Assembly (NCBI GenBank): GCA_910586275.1
Contig: CAJUIM010000067.1
Location: 1 to 19,923 of the forward strand
Reading direction: 5' to 3'
Length of the DNA stretch: 19,923 nt
Source of the DNA: an uncultured Lachnospiraceae bacterium
GTDB taxonomy: Bacteria > Bacillota > Clostridia > Lachnospirales > Lachnospiraceae
Shown: positions 15,680 to 19,923 of the stretch, piece by piece
Layout: each line of letters opens with the position of its first letter
How positions within the stretch are numbered: the first letter of the stretch is position 1
Translations under genes and position numbers: made by a program
Notes under the pieces: model-generated
What the model was told of the DNA's origin: nothing
Databases searched by the model: none
The model's input: the letters and a program-made list of their open reading frames with translations, nothing else

Positions 15680-15743
15680 CACATTACATTAAAAATATTT
15701 ATAAAAAAAATGTAAAGAAAAACCAAAGTAAAATCAAAGACCC

Positions 15744-15795
15744 TCGCGGCAGTCGCCAAATATCTGCATGCAGCCACTTGGCTCGTTGCCCGCGG
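15744..15795. repeat. Imperfect inverted-repeat element upstream of hrcA
   Basis: Fourteen pairs can form: CGCGG (15745-15749) with CCGCG (15790-15794), CAGT with GTTG through two wobble pairs, and GCCAA (15755-15759) with TTGGC (15778-15782). A 10-base palindrome, CTGCATGCAG (15764-15773), lies at the tip. It sits between a terminator and the hrcA promoter and is far more GC-rich than its surroundings. It could be a dispersed intergenic element; no second copy is in this window. Confidence 0.55.
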
Positions 15796-15796
15796 A

Positions 15797-15843
15797 AATA
15801 AAAAAGAACTATCGCACGATGATTCATCATACAACAGTCCTTC
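15797..15843 (-). terminator. Terminator of the Lys/Ala-rich gene
   Basis: On the minus strand GAAGGACTGTTGTATGAT can fold onto ATCGTGCGATAGTTCTTT through a long helix with several wobble pairs and a tight GAATC-type loop. It is followed by TTTTTTATTT. It lies about 90 bases beyond the stop codon at 15935. Confidence 0.7.
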
Positions 15844-15934
15844 TGAAACATATAAGTATATTTTTGAAAGCAACACATATCTTCGATTGTCGGTATCCAT
15901 GAAAGCTTTCCCTTTATAAAATCATATGCAGCGA

Positions 15935-16399
15935 TTAAATAAAGAAGTTTCCGTTGATTTCCCCGTTGAACACATAATATGCAATGTTCTCTTCCGGTTT
16001 TACATAAAGTTCCAGGGAAGTATACGGCTCTTCATTATGCAAATCATATTTCCATACATCGTTGGCTATTTTCTGCAGTTCTTCCATGGAATAGGATTTA
16101 CCGCTAAACTGTAAATGCACTACCGGGTTCACTGCTTTCTTAGCAGTTCTTTTGGGAGCGGCCTTTTCTTCCGCCTTTGCAGGTTCCGCTTCTTTCGCGG
16201 CTGCTTTTTTCGCAGTTGTCTTCTTGGTCGTCGTCTTCTTTGCCGTTGTTTTCTTAGCAGCCGTTTTTGTTTTTGCAGGTGCTTTTTCTTCTTTCTTTAC
16301 TTCCGTATCCTCAGATTTTTTCGTCTCTGCCGCAGATTCTGCAGCTTTCATCGCTTCTTCTTTTACTGTCGATTTAGCAGTCGTTGTTGTTTCTGCCAT
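15935..16399 (-). CDS. Histone H1-like Lys/Ala-rich protein with DUF6465-like C-terminus
   Basis: A 154-residue protein of unknown function. Residues 1-40 are Thr/Glu/Lys-rich. Residues 41-89 are a low-complexity KKTTAKK/KKAAAK tract that resembles histone H1 tails and suggests nucleic-acid binding. Residues 90-154 form a compact domain: NPVVHLQFSGKSYSMEELQK, then LELYVKPEENIAYYVFNGE and a hydrophobic end, GNFFI. This domain resembles the DUF6465 group of Clostridia, recalled from memory and not searched. The start at MAETTTTAK is supported by AAAGGAGA before ATG; a further 31 open codons upstream lie in the leader. It has its own strong promoter, a leader of about 155 bases with a small hairpin (16466-16485), and a terminator, so it is monocistronic. 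Confidence 0.85.
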   Translation of the reverse strand: MAETTTTAKSTVKEEAMKAAESAAETKKSEDTEVKKEEKAPAKTKTAAKKTTAKKTTTKKTTAKKAAAKEAEPAKAEEKAAPKRTAKKAVNPVVHLQFSGKSYSMEELQKIANDVWKYDLHNEEPYTSLELYVKPEENIAYYVFNGEINGNFFI

Positions 16400-16562
16400 G
16401 GGTATTCTCCTTTCGATATCCTTTTCCCAATTATACAAGATAATATATTTTCTATATCTCCTCTGCCGGCCTTTTCTCCCGCCGGACTGCAAACAAGTTC
16501 CGAAACTAAGAACATTTTGTTTATTATCCGTTCTTATGTTAATAAATATGTTTACGTTAGTT

Positions 16563-16591
16563 AGTGTATCTCAATTTCGCTGTCTTGTCAA
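16563..16591 (-). promoter_or_regulatory. Sigma-A promoter of the Lys/Ala-rich gene
   Basis: On the minus strand TTGACA (16586-16591), a 17-base spacer and TACACT (16563-16568). The predicted transcript has an unusually long leader, about 155 bases, before the start codon at 16399. Confidence 0.8.
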
Positions 16592-16612
16592 CTTTTCAAC
16601 GCACGAAATATA

Positions 16613-16651
16613 GAAAATAGCTAAAAAATGTTGGTAAAACAAGCTATTTTC
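16613..16651 (-). terminator. Terminator of uppP
   Basis: A 10-bp perfect inverted repeat, GAAAATAGCT (16613-16622) and AGCTATTTTC (16642-16651), abuts the uppP stop codon. On the minus strand the stem ends in ATTTTCTATATTTC. The 19-base loop is T-rich on that strand, which is a little large for a classic terminator. Confidence 0.6.
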
Positions 16652-17473
16652 TTATGCTCCCAGAAGAAAGTACGCCAAGATCAGTATACCCAGCACAATC
16701 CGATACCATCCGAATACTTTAAAATCATGTTTCTTAATATAACCCATAAGAAACCGGATGACCACCACCGATACGGCAAATGCCACTGCCATCCCGATAA
16801 TGAGTATGGACCATTCCGACCCGCTGAATGCAAGGCCCGATTTCAGAAGCTTCAGCAAGCTTGCCCCGAACATTACCGGAATGGCAAGGAAAAAAGTAAA
16901 CTCAGCCGCAACGGTCCGGGATATGCCCAAAAGCAAAGCCCCGATAATTGTTGCGCCGGAACGGGATGTGCCGGGAAATATGGCGGCAATCAGCTGCCAG
17001 ATTCCTATGATAAAAGCCATCTTATAAGTGACCTGTGAAAGATCTGTCACTTTCGGAAGCACTTTCTTATTCCGGCGTTCTACTGCAATGAACAGAACTC
17101 CGAAAACAATAAGAGCCATAGCCACACATACATAATTGTAAAAATGAGCTTCAAAAAAGTCATCAAAAGGCATCCCGATCAGTACGGCCGGAATACATGC
17201 CACCGCAATTTTAAACCAAAGGGTGAAAATTTCCTTTTTTATGAACGGCTTCCGTTTCAAGTCAAACGGAAATATTTTCTCCCAAAACAGAACCACTACC
17301 GCCAATATGGAACCAAACTGTATTACCACTAAAAAAACCTGCTTAAATTCCCGCGACACATCCAGCCGGACAAATTCATCCAGCAGAATCATATGGCCGG
17401 TGCTGCTGATGGGAAGCCACTCCGTAATCCCCTGCACAATGCCAAACAACACTGCTTTTAATATCTCTGCCAT
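16652..17473 (-). CDS. uppP: Undecaprenyl-diphosphate phosphatase UppP (BacA)
   Basis: Integral membrane enzyme that dephosphorylates undecaprenyl pyrophosphate, recycling the lipid carrier for peptidoglycan and other wall polymers; extra copies can confer bacitracin resistance. The 273-residue product has GIVQGITEWLPISSTGH (11-27), with the acidic residue E18 and H27, and PGTSRSGATI (167-176), with R171. These are the two catalytic motifs, embedded in about eight hydrophobic segments. The start at MAEILKAV follows GGAGG at five bases; two in-frame ATGs further up overlap or precede the ribosome site. A long hairpin (17507-17570) lies in its leader. Confidence 0.96.
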   Translation of the reverse strand: MAEILKAVLFGIVQGITEWLPISSTGHMILLDEFVRLDVSREFKQVFLVVIQFGSILAVVVLFWEKIFPFDLKRKPFIKKEIFTLWFKIAVACIPAVLIGMPFDDFFEAHFYNYVCVAMALIVFGVLFIAVERRNKKVLPKVTDLSQVTYKMAFIIGIWQLIAAIFPGTSRSGATIIGALLLGISRTVAAEFTFFLAIPVMFGASLLKLLKSGLAFSGSEWSILIIGMAVAFAVSVVVIRFLMGYIKKHDFKVFGWYRIVLGILILAYFLLGA

Positions 17474-17506
17474 TTTTCCCTCCATTCCAGTACCGCATCT
17501 TTCACT

Positions 17507-17570
17507 AAAAGTCCCCCCCACAGAGGGAAAATCGTCTGCTTCTCATACGCTTTTCCCTCTGGGCACTTTT
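17507..17570 (-). promoter_or_regulatory. Long inverted repeat in the uppP leader
   Basis: AAAAGT (17507-17512) pairs with ACTTTT (17565-17570), and CAGAGGGAAAA (17521-17531) with TTTTCCCTCTG (17551-17561). A C7 run (17513-17519) can add pairs with GGG. It lies between the patatin stop codon and the uppP ribosome site. It may terminate the upstream aminotransferase-patatin transcript or act as a leader structure for uppP. Confidence 0.65.
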
Positions 17571-17620
17571 ACCGAAAGATGCTGTTTTTCAGTTCCGTTT
17601 CCTGCCCCACTTTCACATAT

Positions 17621-17647
17621 ATTATATATACGCCGGGAATATGGTAA
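17621..17647 (-). promoter_or_regulatory. Possible promoter of uppP
   Basis: On the minus strand TATAAT (17621-17626) is a perfect -10 box, with TTACCA (17642-17647) only 15 bases upstream. The -35 box is weak and the spacing short. If used, the long inverted repeat would be inside the 5' leader. Confidence 0.35.
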
Positions 17648-18499
17648 TCATGACAGGTACTCCAGCAAATCCATATAGCACTCTTCCGCATCCCGATAGC
17701 CTTCCCTGTATAATTCCTCCAGCTTCTTCCCGTCTTTCTCGATTCTGCCCACCCCGCTCTTTTTCTTAGGGCGTATCACAAACGCATTTCCGTTTTCTTC
17801 CTGCATTTTTAAGTAATCCAGCATGGAATTATAAGTTATATGGCGTTCCTTCATTAATTCATATACCTTCGGATATCTTATATAACGCGCTTTTATCAGC
17901 GCCAGCTGCGCCGTATCCGCCGGTTCCCTGCGGAAAGCCGTTTCCTTTGTCAGCACTACCACATTTTTCCGATTCCCGTCCTTGATGGATTTCGCGATCG
18001 GAACGGAATCCGATATCCCTCCATCCAGATACAACCCGTCGCCAATCCTGACGTTACGCGCTACCAACGGCATGGAACTGGATGCACGCACCGCTATGAT
18101 ATCCCTGTGCATCTCTTCTAACGGCATATATTCCGCTTCCCCCGTTTCTATATTCGTCACTGCCGCATAAGCTTTGCCTTCATATTGATCAAAAGCATCA
18201 AAATCATAAGGATCCAGATAATTAGGAATCAGATCGTAACACATATCTGTCCCGAATAAATCGCCTGTAGTCAATAGGCTGAAAGACCCGCAGTATCGCT
18301 TATTATCCAGATAATTTACGGAAACCCGATATGCCCTTCCCCTCTGCTTTGACAAAAAACTGCACAGATGACATGCCCCTGCCGATACCCCATAGCAGGA
18401 TGAAAATTCTATTTCCTTGTCTAAAAAGAAATCCAAAACACCGGCGGTATAGACCCCTTTCATGGCACCGCCTTCCAAAATAAGCCCGGCCTGATACAT
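17648..18499 (-). CDS. Patatin-family lipid acyl hydrolase
   Basis: Cytoplasmic Ser-Asp hydrolase of the patatin superfamily, similar in layout to YjjU/RssA-type proteins; the substrate is unknown. The 283-residue product shows the oxyanion-hole motif GGAMKG (10-15), the nucleophile Ser39 in GVSAG (37-41), and the catalytic aspartate D159 in DGG (159-161). The complete dyad suggests an active enzyme, probably on phospholipid or acyl esters. No signal peptide or membrane segment is visible. The start at MYQAGLILEGG is set by GGGAGG four bases upstream; nine extra open codons precede it. It begins 66 bases after the aminotransferase gene ends, so the two are probably co-transcribed. Confidence 0.92.
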   Translation of the reverse strand: MYQAGLILEGGAMKGVYTAGVLDFFLDKEIEFSSCYGVSAGACHLCSFLSKQRGRAYRVSVNYLDNKRYCGSFSLLTTGDLFGTDMCYDLIPNYLDPYDFDAFDQYEGKAYAAVTNIETGEAEYMPLEEMHRDIIAVRASSSMPLVARNVRIGDGLYLDGGISDSVPIAKSIKDGNRKNVVVLTKETAFRREPADTAQLALIKARYIRYPKVYELMKERHITYNSMLDYLKMQEENGNAFVIRPKKKSGVGRIEKDGKKLEELYREGYRDAEECYMDLLEYLS

Positions 18500-18565
18500 A
18501 TGTCCTCCCATTCCTATAAAGAACACTCACAAAGCATCCCTTATATCTGTCCGCATAAACGCCCG

Positions 18566-19762
18566 CTACTTTTTCACTCCATACTCCGCTTCTGCAAATT
18601 TACGCAAAGCGGGAATCGAACGTTCCACTTTCTCCGTTTCAATGCAATATGCCATACGGAAATATCCGGGACATCCAAAGCTGTCCCCCGGCACCAATAT
18701 TAAATCATAGTTCTTTGCCTTTTGACAGAATACCTTTGCATCCTCTTCCAATGCTTTTGGGAAAATATAAAATGTCCCTCCCGGCTTCACGCAGGTAAAA
18801 CCTAATCTCACCAATTCCGTATATAAAATATTCATATTCGTTTCATATACGGTAAGATCGGAAGTTTCATAAACTGTCTCCGCCACTGCCAGCTGAATAA
18901 GGGATGTGGGGCAATTATGCCCAATCCCTCTCGATATCTGCCCGCACATATTAATCAGCGTCTCCGCCTCCCTGCACGCAGGATTAACCGCAATATATCC
19001 GATACGTTCCCCGGGAATCGACAAAGATTTTGAATAGGAATAACAGCTGATTGTATTGTCATAAAATTGGGACACATATACCTCTTCTACTCCGGCAAAC
19101 AGAATCTCCCTATATGGCTCATCGGAAATCAGATAAATATCATGCCCGTATTCCTCTGCCTTCTGCGTCATAATCCTTGCCAAACTTTCCAATGTCTCTT
19201 TTGTATATACAACGCCCGATGGGTTATTTGGCGTATTTATCAGCACAGCCATAACCTTTTCCGTCAGCATCTGCTCAAAGCATCCGAAATTCACCTGAAA
19301 GTTCTCGGTATCTGCCGGAACCACTTTCAGCTTTGCTCCGCTGAGATCTATATACGGGTGATATTCCGGAAAAAAAGGCGCAAAAGTAAGTACCTCATCC
19401 TCCGGCTCCGTCACAAGGCGCACTGCATGCGCAATGGCTCCGGCGGCTCCGGATGTCATAAAAATATGTTTCCCCGTATAATTCATCCCAAACCTTTTAT
19501 TCAGCGACTCAGCCACTTTTTCTTTTACCGACGGAATGCCGAGACTCGGACTATAGCCATGCACCTCCATGGGATTGCATTCCGTAAGCAGCTTAATGAC
19601 CGCCTCCCTGAACTTTTCCGGCGCAGGCACTGACGGATTCCCTAAACTATAGTCAAATACATTCTCATATCCGATTTCCTTCCCTCTCGCCGTGGCATAT
19701 TCCGAAAGTTCCCTGATTACGGACTTTGCCCCCAGCATTTCTTTATACTTAGCTGCAATCAT
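18566..19762 (-). CDS. Class I/II PLP-dependent aminotransferase (AspB-like)
   Basis: Fold-type I aminotransferase; amino-acid specificity is not deducible. The 398-residue product shows FDYSLGNPS (36-44), GYSPSLGIPSVK (69-80), the PLP ring-contacting segment NTPNNPSG (176-183), and SDEPYREI (213-220). The Schiff-base lysine K245 lies in SYSKSLSIPGERIGY (242-256). All key residues are present and the length is normal. The start at MIAAKYKEML is chosen for GGAGG eight bases upstream; 18 further open codons are not family-like. The fit to the AspB-like group of Clostridia is good, but a broad-specificity or amino-acid-degrading role is equally possible. It heads a probable two-gene unit with the patatin gene. 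Confidence 0.93.
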   Translation of the reverse strand: MIAAKYKEMLGAKSVIRELSEYATARGKEIGYENVFDYSLGNPSVPAPEKFREAVIKLLTECNPMEVHGYSPSLGIPSVKEKVAESLNKRFGMNYTGKHIFMTSGAAGAIAHAVRLVTEPEDEVLTFAPFFPEYHPYIDLSGAKLKVVPADTENFQVNFGCFEQMLTEKVMAVLINTPNNPSGVVYTKETLESLARIMTQKAEEYGHDIYLISDEPYREILFAGVEEVYVSQFYDNTISCYSYSKSLSIPGERIGYIAVNPACREAETLINMCGQISRGIGHNCPTSLIQLAVAETVYETSDLTVYETNMNILYTELVRLGFTCVKPGGTFYIFPKALEEDAKVFCQKAKNYDLILVPGDSFGCPGYFRMAYCIETEKVERSIPALRKFAEAEYGVKK

Positions 19763-19823
19763 TCTCTTTACCTCCAACCTTATCCTGCGGCCCGAAACAA
19801 CCGCATGAAAACTCAATGGGTAT

Positions 19824-19852
19824 ATTTTACCACAGTCGGGACAATTAGGGAA
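19824..19852 (-). promoter_or_regulatory. Candidate promoter of the aminotransferase gene
   Basis: On the minus strand TGGTAAAAT gives an extended -10 box (TAAAAT, 19824-19829), with a poor -35 box TTCCCT (19847-19852) 17 bases upstream. The expected leader is about 55 bases. The remaining bases to the window edge show no gene I can support. Confidence 0.45.
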
Positions 19853-19923
19853 CCTTTATCTGATGGCAGCCACGGAAATCGTAACAGTTCAGCCTGAATG
19901 TAATGTTGGGAGGCGGACGCCCG

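Noticed and set aside
15676..15900. 74-codon minus-strand open frame before hrcA
   Set aside because: It overlaps a terminator hairpin, an inverted-repeat element and the -35 box of the hrcA promoter, has no clear ribosome site, and encodes nothing recognisable.
16115..16613. Plus-strand frames of about 150 codons opposite the Lys/Ala-rich gene
   Set aside because: They are antisense images of the low-complexity AAA/GCx repeats and read as Phe/Cys/Arg or Ala/Val/Phe runs without a domain.

Overview
The window reads as a chromosomal housekeeping segment from a Gram-positive clostridium, most likely a member of the Lachnospiraceae. This is an inference from several signs: an hrcA-grpE-dnaK-dnaJ operon behind a perfect CIRCE operator, a tetrahydrofolate riboswitch in front of a FolT-type ECF S component, a rhodanese-less ThiI next to a cysteine desulfurase, strong AGGAGG-type ribosome sites, and a small Lys/Ala-rich protein with a DUF6465-like C-terminus. 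I see no phage, plasmid, transposase, tRNA, rRNA or CRISPR array.

Layout, left to right. Positions 150-1487 (minus) hold mtaB, a tRNA methylthiotransferase; the 149 bases before it show no supportable feature. A divergent 76-residue HPr-like gene (1590-1820, plus) has a strong sigma-A promoter and is separated from thiI by two back-to-back terminators. Next, all on the minus strand, come thiI (2003-3184) and its probable sulfur donor, a cysteine desulfurase (3346-4500). They are followed by rsmE (4672-5412), prmA (5425-6411) and folT (6504-7076). Upstream of folT lie an SD-sequestering hairpin, a THF riboswitch and a clear promoter, so folT, prmA and rsmE look like one folate-responsive transcription unit.

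Two plus-strand genes then break the minus-strand run: a Ca2+/Na+ antiporter (7532-8500) and a YerB-like DUF3048 lipoprotein (8939-10180). The 438-base gap between them is AT-rich and carries half of a repeat whose fuller inverted copy forms the terminator hairpin at 10250-10300.

The heat-shock operon occupies 10359-15588 (minus): hrcA, grpE, dnaK, dnaJ. Its promoter (TTGACA-17-TATTTT) and CIRCE operator lie at 15610-15679. The dnaK-dnaJ gap contains two strong hairpins, including a 28-base perfect palindrome.

Beyond it (minus) are the Lys/Ala-rich DUF6465-like gene (15935-16399) with its own promoter and terminator, uppP (16652-17473), a patatin-family hydrolase (17648-18499) and a class I PLP aminotransferase (18566-19762).

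Functionally the window covers protein quality control (HrcA/GrpE/DnaK/DnaJ), translation-apparatus modification (MtaB, ThiI with its desulfurase, RsmE, PrmA), folate uptake, and envelope functions (UppP, lipoprotein, antiporter). I found no convincing new multi-gene system. The most unusual items are the HPr-like protein that lacks the phosphoryl-accepting histidine, the folate-controlled placement of prmA-rsmE, and several structured non-coding elements.
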